Positions 1 to 8,523 of a stretch of DNA of 64,000 nucleotides are shown piece after piece. The stretch is from Litorilinea aerophila (lineage in GTDB: Bacteria; Chloroflexota; Anaerolineae; Caldilineales; Caldilineaceae), in NCBI GenBank assembly GCA_945897075.1, contig CAMDEX010000004.1:1-64000 (forward strand). Direction: 5' to 3'. The position numbers were made by a program, and so were the translations under genes. The notes beneath the pieces are model-generated. The model did no database searches. It saw only the letters and a list, made by a program, of their open reading frames with translations, and was not told the origin of the DNA. How positions within the stretch are numbered: position 1 is the first letter of the stretch; the number at the start of each line of letters is the position of its first letter.

Positions 1-84
1 AGGCTATGCCAATCGCGGCCAGAACGACGGGAAAAATGTAGTGGGTCCACAGACCAGCGGCGGCGAGGAGAGCGAAGGAAATTA

Positions 85-177
85 TGAATTGTGAATTGTG
101 AATTGTGAATTGTGAATGGCGGGTTGCGAGTTGCGAATGCGCACCGCCGCCGCCGTCTGCCGTCCGCCGTCCGCCGT
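85..177. repeat. Composite period-7 tandem array
   Basis: Units AATTGTG (85-117), then GCGAGTT-like units (118-140), then CGTCCGC-like units (151-177) follow one another with a 7-base period. The array sits inside the broken glycosyltransferase and separates two of its reading frames. Confidence 0.85.
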
Positions 178-298
178 TTCCCAACGCCCCCCAGACCAGC
201 GCGGCGCTTTCCAGCATCAACAGGCTGTACATGCGCGCCTCCTGGCTGTAGAAAATTTGGAAGGGGTTGAGCGCGGCGAGGAGGGCGGCGAGGAGGGG

Positions 299-392
299 GA
301 TTAGGGATTGGGGATTGGAGATTGGGGATTGGCGACTGGCGACTGGCGACGACTGGTCACTGTTCACTGATAACTGCTCACTGCTCACTCTC
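299..392. repeat. Composite period-7 tandem array
   Basis: Heptamers of the GGGGATT / GGAGATT type (299-331), GGCGACT type (331-350) and CACTGTT / AACTGCT type (356-392) are joined end to end. It interrupts the glycosyltransferase remnant and shifts its frame. Confidence 0.85.
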
Positions 393-690
393 TTCCCAAT
401 CGCGTAGACGACAGCGACGGTCAGCGTGCCGGTGAGGGCGGAGAAGGCGCGCAATGCCCACGGGCTGTGGCCGAAGGGGATGCTCCACAACTTCAACAGC
501 CAGTAGTAGCCCGGCGGGTGGATGTCGGCGGCCGCGGCAACGGCAATCTGGGCGAAGCTGCGCTGTACCAGCCCCCAGATGTTGCCCTCGTCGTGCCAGA
601 AGGAGGAGCAGGCGAGGCAGTAGAAACGGAGGAAGAGCGCGACGCAGAGAATGAGTGCAAGGGCGAGTTTCTCCTCGCGAGGAGAAAACG

Positions 691-794
691 GGGATTGGAG
701 ATTGGAGATTGGAGATTGGGTGGGGCTGGTTGCGTCATTTTCGGAGCGACGCGCGGACGGTGAAATCTCCAATCTCTCAATCTCCAATCTCTTT
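691..794. repeat. Two period-7 arrays in inverted orientation
   Basis: GGAGATT units at 691-721 face AATCTCC units at 763-794, so the two arrays form a long imperfect inverted repeat around about 40 bases. The right-hand array supplies the last codons and the stop of the neighbouring hydrolase gene (its C-terminus reads KEIGD). Confidence 0.8.
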
Positions 795-2039
795 CATCGC
801 CTCGTAGACGGGCAGCGGCGTAAAATCCGGGGCGAGCAGGCGGAAAAAGGCTTCGGGCTGACGATTTTGCTCCCAGACATCCGTGGCCCGTTTCAGATAC
901 CAGACATTCGCCACGCCCAGCCAGGGCCATTCCGCGCGGATGCGCTGGTAGGCCAGGGGCAGATAGGCGGCCTGCTGTTCCAGCGAAACCCGGCCATAGC
1001 GGGCTTCCACAGCGGCCGGCGCGGCGTTCCAGTTCATCTCGCTGATCCAAAGCGCTTTGTGTCCATCGCCGTTGGCAACCATCACATCGCGCACGTATTG
1101 GGGGCGGCCAAAGTTCATCACCCGCGGTTGCATGCGGCGGTCGGTCGGGCCGGACCAGAGACCGTAGCCCTGGGCGGCCATTACATCAAAATAAGCCGCC
1201 GCGCCGGCGTCGTACATCCGTTGCAAGAAGAGCAGATCGTTGAAGTTGCGCCCGGCAATCGTCGTGCCGTCCAGATCGATTGTGGCGGCCAGCGCGCCGG
1301 CGATGACGACAATCTCCGGGTTGGCTGCGCGGGCTGCGTTTGCGCCCGCTTTCAGCAGTTCCGTATACTGCTCCGGGCTGACCGGGTAGACGCCCCACTC
1401 CGGGTTTATGTTGGGTTCGTTCCAGAGTTGGACGTACTTCACCCGTCCCCGGTAGCGGCTGACCAGCGCGGCCACGAAGTCGGCGTAGTCCTGGTAATCG
1501 TCGGGCGGGGCGTAGGTGCCCACCGCGTCACCCCCGGCCCGACTCCAGGCGGGCGGGTTGCTGATGCGCACGATCAGCTCCATCCCGTGCTGCTCGGCCA
1601 GGGCGACGATCTGGTCGTACTTTTCCCAGGCCGAGCGGTGGGGCTGGTGGCGGCGATCCTCAAAATCGCCTTTGGCGTGAATTTCGATGTCCTCCCAGGG
1701 GAACTCCTGGCGTAGCCAGTGAAAACCGGCAGCCGCGGCCATCTCCACGGCCAGGGCGCGCTTGTCGGGTTCCACTTCCTGCTCCAGAAAGACGTTGACG
1801 CCGTAGGGGTTTACATCCGCATAGGCGGTCACGGCGGTTGGGGCTAGCTTCACTTGGGGGCGCAGCAGCCCAGCGGCCAGATCGCTCAACCCCTTCACCT
1901 GGGCGGCAAAGGCCTCCTCGCCGGTCTGCTGCCACATCCAACGCCGGGCGGGGGGCGTACTCAACAACAAAAGGGCCAGCCCAGTTACAACGAACAGGCC
2001 GGCCCAGAGGGTGAGGGTTTGTCTAACCGCGCTTGTCAT
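777..2039 (-). CDS. Membrane-anchored clan-A glycoside hydrolase (GH39/GH5-like TIM barrel)
   Basis: A 420-residue protein with an N-terminal membrane anchor (residues 10-26, LWAGLFVVTGLALLLL) and one TIM-barrel glycosidase domain. LWNEPN puts the presumed acid/base Glu at residue 208, and WISEMNW puts the presumed nucleophile Glu at 334. This is the usual strand-4/strand-7 pair of clan GH-A. The domain should face outward and cleave a beta-linked glycan; the substrate cannot be told from sequence. The ATG at 2039 overlaps the end of the upstream small gene by 17 bases, without a clear Shine-Dalgarno, so translation may be coupled. The last residues come from a heptamer array, so the original C-terminus may have been replaced. 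Confidence 0.8.
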   Translation of the reverse strand: MTSAVRQTLTLWAGLFVVTGLALLLLSTPPARRWMWQQTGEEAFAAQVKGLSDLAAGLLRPQVKLAPTAVTAYADVNPYGVNVFLEQEVEPDKRALAVEMAAAAGFHWLRQEFPWEDIEIHAKGDFEDRRHQPHRSAWEKYDQIVALAEQHGMELIVRISNPPAWSRAGGDAVGTYAPPDDYQDYADFVAALVSRYRGRVKYVQLWNEPNINPEWGVYPVSPEQYTELLKAGANAARAANPEIVVIAGALAATIDLDGTTIAGRNFNDLLFLQRMYDAGAAAYFDVMAAQGYGLWSGPTDRRMQPRVMNFGRPQYVRDVMVANGDGHKALWISEMNWNAAPAAVEARYGRVSLEQQAAYLPLAYQRIRAEWPWLGVANVWYLKRATDVWEQNRQPEAFFRLLAPDFTPLPVYEAMKEIGD

Positions 2040-2406
2040 TGAGCCGTTTCGCTATAAAACCGAAGATGTGGCGTAAGGCTGATTCGGGGGAGTCAGTGGG
2101 AAGTTGGCTCTCAACCACATGCGACTCGCTGCCACTATGCAGGTGATGTGGAAATGTGCTTATTTCTCGGTGATGAGGCGCATTATCCCATCGATAAAGC
2201 AGTCCATCAATCGCTCTACGTTCCCAATGGAAGGCATACCCATCAGCGGCAACTCGCATATCTAAATAGGACTGGTCAAACAAATGCAAGCGCAGCACAC
2301 GCGGTTTGAGTGCTGTTCCCCCTACCAATACATTTCCTGTTATAAGATGCGGAAATTCATCCAGCGCTACTGTAAGCAGGCGCTGATATCGTTCGCGTAC
2401 TTCCAT
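2023..2406 (-). CDS. TumE-family (DUF6516) toxin-like protein
   Basis: 127 residues. The block YRWDNAPHHREISTFPHHLH followed by an acidic/Ser stretch (ESQLPTDSPESAL) is the signature of the small proteins annotated as TumE-type toxins (DUF6516). The target of this family is not known to me. It overlaps the upstream partner gene by 50 bases and the downstream hydrolase by 17. The same two-gene arrangement recurs at 39158-39866. The toxin role is inferred from family and context. Confidence 0.7.
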   Translation of the reverse strand: MEVRERYQRLLTVALDEFPHLITGNVLVGGTALKPRVLRLHLFDQSYLDMRVAADGYAFHWERRAIDGLLYRWDNAPHHREISTFPHHLHSGSESHVVESQLPTDSPESALRHIFGFIAKRLNDKRG

Positions 2407-2683
2407 TTGCGGATTCCGTCAACAGAGTGCGAATCGATTGGATAGCCTCGATGCTATTCTGCCAATCGATATAGTCTTCCCAAGCCGGATGGGCTATCAC
2501 GCGTCCTTCAGAGATCGCCTGTTTCAGGTCAACAGGCCGTAATACGGCATAACGCTCGCGCAGTTGCCCAATCTCCGCTTCAATCAATGCTATTTCTCGG
2601 AAAAGAAAAGCTGTCAGGCTTTGCTGAAGCAGCGTCTCTTCCTGTAACGAAAGTTCTTTGGCTACAGCTTGCAGTGTGAGCAT
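2357..2683 (-). CDS. Putative antitoxin partner of the TumE-like gene
   Basis: 108 residues, mostly predicted helix, rich in Glu and Leu (residues 30-45 read like a short coil: EIALIEAEIGQLRERY), with a conserved-looking WEDYIDW near residue 70. No enzyme motif is seen. A strong Shine-Dalgarno (AGGAGGAGGAT) precedes the ATG at 2683. It lies 22 bases after the preceding small gene and overlaps the toxin-like gene by 50 bases, which points to a translationally coupled antitoxin-toxin pair. The partner role is inferred from arrangement. Confidence 0.6.
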   Translation of the reverse strand: MLTLQAVAKELSLQEETLLQQSLTAFLFREIALIEAEIGQLRERYAVLRPVDLKQAISEGRVIAHPAWEDYIDWQNSIEAIQSIRTLLTESANGSTRTISAPAYSSAG

Positions 2684-2705
2684 ATCCTCCTCCTGATTCG
2701 TGATT

Positions 2706-2918
2706 TCACAGAATTGTCCGCAATTCGGCGATCAGTTCCTCTGCGCTGTGTGACTTCAGCTTTCCCGCCCTAAACAATTCCAGGGAAATCTCCGCATCGG
2801 CGGCAATTTGCCTACGTCGTTCTGCTATATAGCGATTGTGAAGGATTTCTGCCAATATGCCTCTTTGATCTAAAGGCAACTCCATAACACTGTCAAGCAC
2901 CTGTTCCAATGTTGTCAT
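2706..2918 (-). CDS. Small antitoxin-like protein (addiction-module component type)
   Basis: 70 residues: a short N-terminal helix (TTLEQVLDSVMELPLDQRG), then ILHNRYIAERRRQIAADAEI and an acidic C-terminus (HSAEELIAELRTIL). This layout is typical of small labile antitoxins usually found beside RelE/Txe-like toxins. No such toxin is adjacent here; the next gene belongs to the TumE-type pair. An AGGAG lies eight bases before the ATG. It could be an orphan antitoxin or a third member of the downstream module. Confidence 0.55.
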   Translation of the reverse strand: MTTLEQVLDSVMELPLDQRGILAEILHNRYIAERRRQIAADAEISLELFRAGKLKSHSAEELIAELRTIL

Positions 2919-2973
2919 AGCGCAATTCTCCTAGTTCTACACTCAATTATCCGTTCCAGCGACGCGTTTTCTC

Positions 2974-3981
2974 CTACCTGCTTGTAAACGTAATCCCCGT
3001 ACACTGTTCGCTCTGGTTGAAGGTCTTGACCCATTTGGGGGATTGGGGCGTCAGATCACCGAATCCAGTGGACTCGCTTTGACCGCCAGGGGACATAGGG
3101 CCTGGGCATTGGACGACAAAAATTTCAACGGTCGTCCCGGCCGGCGCTTTGCCGTCAAAGGGCGAGAAGCCCCAATTTCCGTCGCCCGCCCCATCGCATC
3201 CCGAGCATTTGGTGTTGCGCGGACCAAAAAAGGCCACATGAACGCAGACGCCGTTTTGCGGCGAGTTGTCCGGGTAGCGCACGAAACCTTTAAAATAGGT
3301 GTCGCTCTCATTTAGATCGCACTGTCCATTATCCGACAAGAGGAAGGGGAAATTGGCCGCAGGCGCTGGGGCGGGTGCAGGTGCAGGTGCAGGCGCGGCG
3401 GGCGCGGGTGTGTTGGTAGGTGGAGGCGGAGGCGGGTTGGTGGGCGGCGGCGCGGCGGGGATGTTGGCCGCCACCTGCACGCCGCCGGTATTTTCCTGGC
3501 TGACCAGTTGGCCGAAGACCCAGCCCGCCTGCCCGTTGAAATTAATCTGCCACCAGTCGCCCGCCCCGTTCTTGCCCGTCACAACAAAACGCTGGCCCGC
3601 ATTGGCCGCGCCGATGACGGCGTAATTTGTGCCGGGGCCGCTGCGCACATTCATCGCCGAAGTGGTCGTTACCGCAGCCTCAGTTGGCGCAGGTGTCTGC
3701 GTGGCCGTGGGTTCCTGGGCTGGGGGCTGGGTGGCTGTGGGCTGGGCTGCCTGGCCTGCCTGGCCAGCCTGAGCAGCCTGGGCAGTGGCGGTAGCTTGCT
3801 CCTCGGCGGCGCGGGCCGCGGCCGCCGCGCCGGGATCAACCGGTGCGATCACAACTTCGGCGGTCGGCGTGAAGGTAGGGGCCGGTGTGTCGGTGGGCAG
3901 GGGTGGTACGGGCGTCGCGCCCAGATTGCAGGCAGCCAGGGCCAAGAGAGCCAAACCGAGAAAGAAAAGGCGAATGGGCAT
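2974..3981 (-). CDS. SH3b-domain lipoprotein
   Basis: 335 residues from the ATG at 3981; the frame stays open upstream, but this start directly precedes a lipoprotein signal, RLFFLGLALLALAAC, with lipobox LAAC. A long Thr/Pro/Ala/Gln-rich linker follows, then a bacterial SH3 domain (NVRSGPGTNYAVIGAANAG ... GWVFGQLV), a Pro/Ala-rich linker, and a C-terminal beta domain with CSGCDGAGDGNWGF that looks like a carboxypeptidase-regulatory or Ig-like fold. It should be anchored to the membrane and bind wall or surface polymers. A promoter is visible at 4022-4049. Confidence 0.75.
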   Translation of the reverse strand: MPIRLFFLGLALLALAACNLGATPVPPLPTDTPAPTFTPTAEVVIAPVDPGAAAAARAAEEQATATAQAAQAGQAGQAAQPTATQPPAQEPTATQTPAPTEAAVTTTSAMNVRSGPGTNYAVIGAANAGQRFVVTGKNGAGDWWQINFNGQAGWVFGQLVSQENTGGVQVAANIPAAPPPTNPPPPPPTNTPAPAAPAPAPAPAPAPAANFPFLLSDNGQCDLNESDTYFKGFVRYPDNSPQNGVCVHVAFFGPRNTKCSGCDGAGDGNWGFSPFDGKAPAGTTVEIFVVQCPGPMSPGGQSESTGFGDLTPQSPKWVKTFNQSEQCTGITFTSR

Positions 3982-4021
3982 CGGAGACAATTCCTTTGAA
4001 AACGTTGACAACAATGGGCCG

Positions 4022-4049
4022 AGTATAGCACACGCGGAGCAACGTTCAA
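4022..4049 (-). promoter_or_regulatory. Sigma-70-type promoter of the SH3 lipoprotein
   Basis: On the minus strand TTGAAC, a 16-base spacer and TATACT. The predicted transcript start lies about 35 bases before the ATG at 3981. Confidence 0.6.
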
Positions 4050-4074
4050 AGCGTTGGAGCAGTTCCAGGGGAAG

Positions 4075-4147
4075 TGAACAGTAATCAGTAATCAGTAAAC
4101 CGGGAAACGGCTGAACTGATAACTTCTCGCTGATAACTGCTCACTTT
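4075..4147. repeat. Period-7 array at the 3' end of the helicase-loader gene
   Basis: CAGTAAT units (4076-4097), a short interruption, then AACTGAT/AACTGCT/CACTTTC units. The stop codon of the adjoining gene lies inside it. Confidence 0.75.
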
Positions 4148-5613
4148 CTGCCGGCGCGGCCCTGCTGATCCGCGCTGCCCCGGTAGCTGGACACTTCCAG
4201 CTTGCAAACCGTACAACGATCTGTGTCGAAAATTCGACTGTGCAGCCACGGTTCCAACTGGTTCAGTTCCGCGCTCGTCGTAATGACTGTAGGCAAGTTG
4301 GCGCTGTAGCGGAAGTTCAGCAGTTGGAAGAGCTTCTCTTTGGCCCAGGGCGTGGCGCTCTCCACGCCCAAATCGTCCAGCACCAGCAGCGGCGTCTTGC
4401 GGATTTCGTCAAAGCGCCGGTCATAGGGGATGGGTGATTGGGGGTTGAAGGCCGCACGCAGAAAATCAAGAAAGTCGGGCACAACCAGAAACATTGCATC
4501 CAGATGGCCCTGATCGCGCTGGTAATTGGCGATAGCCGCGGCCAAATGTGTCTTGCCTGTGCCATAGGATCCCATTAACACCAACCAGCCCGCGGGTTGA
4601 CCTGCGTACTCTTTCGCCTTTGTCCACACAGTGCGCAAGTTGGACAACTCTTTCGCCGACAAGTTGCGCCTTTGGATCTCAAAGGTGTGAAACTGCTGCT
4701 CCAAATGCAGGGAAAGGGTACTCAGATCGCTCTGGCTGGCGTTGGCCCCAGAGCGGAAATCCGGCGCGGTAATGTGCAACCGCTGCGCCAGATTGATGTC
4801 GAGCAGACGGCTGCGCAGTCGCTGGTCCAGGTCTTCCAGCCGCTGGTTGGTGGTGATGACTGTGGGCAGTTGTGCGTTGTAGCGGTGGTTGAGCAGTTGG
4901 AAGAGCTTCTCCTGCGCCCAGGGCGTGGCGCTCTGGCTGCCCAGATCATCCAAAACGAGCAGGCGGGTGCTGCGTACCTGCTCAAACATTTCGTCGTACT
5001 GGATTTCGCTGTTGGGGCCAAAGGTGGTGCGCAGATGATCGAGCAGATCGGGCACGACAACGAAAATCGCAGGCTGTCCCCGATCCAGCCGGTCGTTGGC
5101 AATGGCCGCGGCCCGATGGGTTTTGCCACAGCCGTAGCTGCCCGTAATCACAAGCCAGCCCTCTGGCTGCTGCGCAAAGGCGTAGGCTGTTTCGTAGGCA
5201 CGGCGTAGGGTCTCCTGGCTGGGTGCAGAAAGCCAGGAAGGAGCAGGGGCAAATTGGTCAAAGGTGTAGCGGGCCAGTGCGGCCAGGTTGCTCATCCCCT
5301 GGAATTCATGCACGCGCCGCCAGAGACGTTCCTCCTGTTTGCAGTGGCAGGGCAAGGCTTTGCCAAAATCGGGGTGGCCCAGCGGCACATCCGCCAAGAC
5401 AAAGCCCACACCGCCACAGCGTGCGCATCCGGAGGAAAGGGGCTGTAACGCCGGACTGCCCGCGGGACGCTTGGGCAAAGAGGAGGGCCGCTCGCGCACA
5501 ATTGGTTCGCTGCCGTCGATCTCTCTTTGTTTAACGGATGATGAGATCGGAGAACTCGTCCGGGGTGTAGTTTTTGGGTTGCTGTGTCGCAGAATCTCGC
5601 CCAATTCTTCCAT
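4141..5613 (-). CDS. Tandem double-AAA DnaC/DnaI-type helicase loader
   Basis: 490 residues with two consecutive DnaC/IstB-like ATPase domains. An N-terminal Cys cluster (CARC at 63-66, CHC at 89-91) looks like the zinc ribbon of DnaI loaders. Domain 1 has P-loop GSYGCGKT (158-165) and Walker B LLVLDDLG. Domain 2 has P-loop GSYGTGKT (348-355) and LLVLDDLG again. Both carry PTVITT sensor-like motifs, and the copies are clearly homologous and about 190 residues apart. Known loaders have one AAA domain. It follows dnaB and a DnaD-like gene, so it probably loads that DnaB helicase. The ATG at 5613 overlaps the DnaD-like gene by 83 bases; the true start may be further in. Confidence 0.85.
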   Translation of the reverse strand: MEELGEILRHSNPKTTPRTSSPISSSVKQREIDGSEPIVRERPSSLPKRPAGSPALQPLSSGCARCGGVGFVLADVPLGHPDFGKALPCHCKQEERLWRRVHEFQGMSNLAALARYTFDQFAPAPSWLSAPSQETLRRAYETAYAFAQQPEGWLVITGSYGCGKTHRAAAIANDRLDRGQPAIFVVVPDLLDHLRTTFGPNSEIQYDEMFEQVRSTRLLVLDDLGSQSATPWAQEKLFQLLNHRYNAQLPTVITTNQRLEDLDQRLRSRLLDINLAQRLHITAPDFRSGANASQSDLSTLSLHLEQQFHTFEIQRRNLSAKELSNLRTVWTKAKEYAGQPAGWLVLMGSYGTGKTHLAAAIANYQRDQGHLDAMFLVVPDFLDFLRAAFNPQSPIPYDRRFDEIRKTPLLVLDDLGVESATPWAKEKLFQLLNFRYSANLPTVITTSAELNQLEPWLHSRIFDTDRCTVCKLEVSSYRGSADQQGRAGRK

Positions 5614-6277
5614 TTGTCTCGTTTTTCCCTTCGGTCTCCCAGCGGCGCAACACAGCCTGGATGTAGCGCAGTGCCCGCTTGTTGGCGATCACCGCAATCT
5701 CAAACGCTTCTTGAATCCACTCTGGCGGGTAGGTGCGCTCCATATCGCGCAGTTGCTCGGCGATGATTTCGGTCATCAGCCCAACGTTCTGTTCGTAGAG
5801 CAGAAAAATGTTGGGCCGCTCCACGTGCAGCCGGGCCTCCTCGGGCAAGACCTTTTGCAGTTCGCTCAATTTGCCCTGGCGGATCAACGCCACCATGCGC
5901 CGGCCTTTGGCCGTATTGAGAAAGTACCAATCCTGACGCAGAGGCGCGGTCTCGTCGCCCGTCTCCACATCCATACGCAGAAAGGTGTTGCGGGCCACGG
6001 CCCGTTGTAGCGCGTCTTCCAAAGTAGCCAATGGCGTGCGCAGATCGCTCTCCAGATTCAGGCTGAGCAGCAGGCGTTCGTCGCCGCGCAGATCGTCGCC
6101 AGCCAAATAGCGCAGTTCACCGCTCTGTTCGTTGAGCAGCCAGAAGGCGTAGACGGTCAGCTTCAACTCGGCCAGATCGTCAATCTGGGGCAGGAGATCG
6201 GTGAAGAAGCTCTCCGGCACGATGACCGGACGCTGTTTTTCGGGGAATCCGATGAAGCCGGGCAGAGTTTTGGGCAT
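5531..6277 (-). CDS. dnaD: DnaD-domain replication initiation protein
   Basis: 248 residues. The C-terminal part (about 175-215) has [18 protein letters not shown] followed by YIQAVLRRW, the DnaD C-terminal helical motif with its YIxxILxxW core. The N-terminal about 150 residues resemble the winged-helix part of DnaD/DnaB(Bacillus) proteins. In Firmicutes such proteins remodel origin DNA and recruit the helicase loader. Here the gene lies directly between dnaB and a DnaI-like loader on the same strand, so a primosome role is well supported. The 106-base gap to dnaB is almost wholly a heptamer array. Confidence 0.8.
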   Translation of the reverse strand: MPKTLPGFIGFPEKQRPVIVPESFFTDLLPQIDDLAELKLTVYAFWLLNEQSGELRYLAGDDLRGDERLLLSLNLESDLRTPLATLEDALQRAVARNTFLRMDVETGDETAPLRQDWYFLNTAKGRRMVALIRQGKLSELQKVLPEEARLHVERPNIFLLYEQNVGLMTEIIAEQLRDMERTYPPEWIQEAFEIAVIANKRALRYIQAVLRRWETEGKNETNGRIGRDSATQQPKNYTPDEFSDLIIR

Positions 6278-6279
6278 AG

Positions 6280-6375
6280 CGAGTTGCGGGTTGCGGGTTG
6301 CGAGTTGCGAGTTGCGGGTTGCGAGTTACTACCTGCCACTTGCAACTTGCTACCTGCCACTTGCCACCCGCCACT
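6280..6375. repeat. Period-7 array filling the dnaB-dnaD gap
   Basis: GAGTTGC / GGGTTGC units (6280-6328) pass into ACCTGCC / ACTTGCC units (6331-6375), all with a 7-base period. Transcription of the cluster must run through it. Confidence 0.85.
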
Positions 6376-6383
6376 TTTGCCTT

Positions 6384-8333
6384 CTAATAGTCTAGCGTCT
6401 CCCGCTGAATTTCCAAATCCCGGAATTGGGTCAGCTCTTTGCGGAAGAAGAGGCTGACGGTGCCGGTGGAGCCGTGGCGGTGTTTGGCGATAATCAAATC
6501 GGCGATATTTTGCCGGTCCGTGTCTTCCACGTAATAGTCTTCCCGATAGACGAATAATACCACGTCGGCGTCCTGTTCGATCGAGTTGTGTACTACAATG
6601 TTGCCCGCCACAAAATTGCGCAAAACGGGCACAGTCAGATCGTATACGTCACTATCGCCATCTGGCTCAATCGAAGCGATTTGGTCCCAATAAATGTCGC
6701 GATGTGCCTGTCCTGCGCATCGCCTATTGCTGGGCGCTCCTATCACCCCATAATCTGGCAAACGGATTGGAGTCCTCCAGCGCTGCCGGGTCGCGGAACC
6801 GGCGAGAGCGGGCATCAACAACCGAAGATCGTCGGGTGTCGTGATCCGATCCGCAAATTCTGTAATCCTTGTTCTCTCCAACGGCACAGCGATTCGACCA
6901 CCAACCCGCAACTCGTCCAACCTCGCCCAGCCCTGCATCGTCAGAAATTTATGATTGGCTGTTGCCTGGATTCTCTTCCCAAGACGTGTCGTCAGCCGAA
7001 AGATTGGCTTTATGCCCGTGCAAAAGGCATTGCTGACTGTGGCCTGTCGCAATTTCCAAGTAGTCGGATCGATTGACAGAACCGTAAACCCACTCGTCCC
7101 TGCCAGTGAGCGTATGGGAACGTATCGCCCTTCGTCCGGCAGGTAGATGGGCGTATCACCCGCCAGACAACCGCTCTCGCGCAGGTCGGAGAGCAGCGGG
7201 CGTTTGTCTGAACGGCTCTCCACAGCACGGCTGAGCTGGCTGAGGGCGACGACGGGCACATTGAGTTCGCGGGCCAACTCCTTCAACGAGCGGCTGATGT
7301 AGCTGATCTCCTGCTGACGGTTTTCGCCGCGGCCGGGCGCGCTGCTGCCCGACATCAACTGCATATAGTCAATAACGATCAGGTCAATGCCGTGTTCCGC
7401 ATAGAGACGGCGGGCCTTTGTGCGTATATCCATCACCGTTGCGCCAGGGGTGTCGTCAATGAAGATCTTCGTGGCCGCCAGTGTGTTGGCCGCCTCCATC
7501 AAAATCGGCCACTCCTCGTCATAGACCTGTCCCAGCCGCAGCCGGTGGCTGTCAATGGCGGATTCCACCGAAAGCAGCCGCTGCACCAACTGCTCGTTGT
7601 TCATCTCCAGGCTAAAGATCGCCACCCGCGCGCTGTAGCGTTTGGCCGCGTTCTGGGCAATGCTCAGCCCCAGACTCGTCTTGCCCATACCGGGCCGCCC
7701 GGCCACAATAATCAGATCGCTCTTCTGGAAGCCGCCCAGCATCTTGTCCAACATCACAAAACCGGTGGGCACACCCATCAACATATCCTGGTTGCGGGCC
7801 AGAAAGTCGATCTGATCCACCACCTTCGCCATAATCGAGGCGATAGGGGTCAGGTCGCGGTGGATACGGCTCTCGCTGATACCAAAGATAATCTGCTCGG
7901 CCCGGTCTACCACCTCGTCAACGTTGTTGCTCTCGTCATAAGCCAGTTCGGCGATTTTGCCTGCCGCGCCGATCAGCCGACGCAGGATGGCCGTGCGCTC
8001 CACAATGCGGGCGTAGTAGTCTACATAAATCGCGGTGGGCGTGCTGTTGATCAGTTCGGTGATATAGGCCGGGCCGCCGATGGCCTCCAGCCGCTCTTGT
8101 CGCTCCAGCTCGTCCACCAGCGTCACAAAATCCGCGGGTTCGCGCCGTTCGTGCAGCGCGATCAGCGCGCTGAAGATCCAGGCGTGGCGCTCCCGGTAGA
8201 AATCCTCGGCCCGCACAAAGCTGGCAATTTTGATCACCGCGTCGGGATCGATGAGCAGCGCGCCAAGCACAGCGCGCTCGGCGTCAATGTTGGAGGGGAT
8301 ACTTTTGAGGGGGAGGTCGCTTGTTTCGCTCAC
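6384..8333 (-). CDS. dnaB: Replicative DNA helicase DnaB, interrupted by an intein
   Basis: 649-residue precursor. Residues 15-115 are the DnaB N-terminal domain. The RecA-like ATPase has P-loop GRPGMGKTS (212-220), Walker [11 protein letters not shown] and the conserved [12 protein letters not shown]. The host sequence breaks after LSDLRESG (388) and resumes at [11 protein letters not shown] (584), a well-known DnaB intein site; residues 389-583 form the intein. After splicing the helicase has about 454 residues, the normal size. The start is GTG at 8333. It unwinds DNA at the replication fork. The dnaD-like and loader genes follow. Confidence 0.95.
   Translation of the reverse strand: MSETSDLPLKSIPSNIDAERAVLGALLIDPDAVIKIASFVRAEDFYRERHAWIFSALIALHERREPADFVTLVDELERQERLEAIGGPAYITELINSTPTAIYVDYYARIVERTAILRRLIGAAGKIAELAYDESNNVDEVVDRAEQIIFGISESRIHRDLTPIASIMAKVVDQIDFLARNQDMLMGVPTGFVMLDKMLGGFQKSDLIIVAGRPGMGKTSLGLSIAQNAAKRYSARVAIFSLEMNNEQLVQRLLSVESAIDSHRLRLGQVYDEEWPILMEAANTLAATKIFIDDTPGATVMDIRTKARRLYAEHGIDLIVIDYMQLMSGSSAPGRGENRQQEISYISRSLKELARELNVPVVALSQLSRAVESRSDKRPLLSDLRESGCLAGDTPIYLPDEGRYVPIRSLAGTSGFTVLSIDPTTWKLRQATVSNAFCTGIKPIFRLTTRLGKRIQATANHKFLTMQGWARLDELRVGGRIAVPLERTRITEFADRITTPDDLRLLMPALAGSATRQRWRTPIRLPDYGVIGAPSNRRCAGQAHRDIYWDQIASIEPDGDSDVYDLTVPVLRNFVAGNIVVHNSIEQDADVVLFVYREDYYVEDTDRQNIADLIIAKHRHGSTGTVSLFFRKELTQFRDLEIQRETLDY
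6585..7169 (-). other. Mini-intein in DnaB (195 residues)
   Basis: Begins [11 protein letters not shown] (block A, catalytic Cys1), has ATANHKFLT (block B, conserved His), then [17 protein letters not shown] and VVHN (block F/G, terminal HN) before Ser+1 of the host. The 60 or so residues between the splicing halves (about 490-550 of the precursor) contain no LAGLIDADG motif, so it appears to have lost its homing endonuclease. All residues needed for splicing seem present. Confidence 0.9.
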
Positions 8334-8350
8334 AATCGGTTGTGCTCGCT

Positions 8351-8385
8351 AAAAACTGAGTTTCTGCCGAAGAAACTCAGTTTTT
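8351..8385 (-). terminator. Perfect 15-bp hairpin just upstream of dnaB
   Basis: 15-bp perfect stem, 5-base loop, ending in a T-run on the minus strand. It ends 17 bases before the dnaB GTG and lies beyond the nuclease terminator. It may be a backup terminator or a dnaB leader attenuator. Confidence 0.65.
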
Positions 8386-8455
8386 TCTATCCGGCGTCAG
8401 AGTAGGAAAAGTTCGGTGATAGACCGGGGAGTGGCTGGTGATAGTTCCAACGGCG

Positions 8456-8488
8456 CAAAAACGGCGAGCCTGCCAGGGACTCGCCGTT
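8456..8488 (-). terminator. Terminator of the bifunctional nuclease gene
   Basis: Stem ACGGCGAG/CTCGCCGT with an 11-base loop, followed on the minus strand by GTTTTTG. It lies 36 bases after the stop codon. Confidence 0.75.
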
Positions 8489-8523
8489 GTGAGACGTTTG
8501 TAATTGGTGGGGTACGGCTATCC

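Larger units (their letters stand above)
1..690 (-). pseudogene. Broken PMT/ArnT-like membrane glycosyltransferase, interrupted by heptamer arrays
   Basis: Three stretches on the minus strand read as pieces of one polytopic glycosyltransferase of the dolichyl-phosphate-mannose (PMT/ArnT) type, in three different frames. About 670-395 gives a first hydrophobic segment, then WHDEGN and DIHPPGYYWLL, which match the first periplasmic loop of this family. About 300-180 gives NPFQIFYSQEARMYSLL, another hallmark. About 84-1 gives a hydrophobic helix with GLWTHYIFPVVLAAIG. The frame changes happen exactly at the period-7 arrays at 299-392 and 85-177, and no start codon is in frame with the first piece. 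The family normally has 450-700 residues; the rest lies beyond position 1. I infer a gene broken by array insertion or expansion. Indel errors in the repeats are the alternative. Substrate unknown. Confidence 0.6.

Noticed and set aside
493-1050. 185-codon minus-strand frame over the glycosyltransferase remnant and hydrolase end
   Set aside because: It is out of frame with the conserved segments of both genes and reads through heptamer arrays.
6280-6375. CRISPR-like array
   Set aside because: The period is 7 with no spacers; no Cas genes are in the window.
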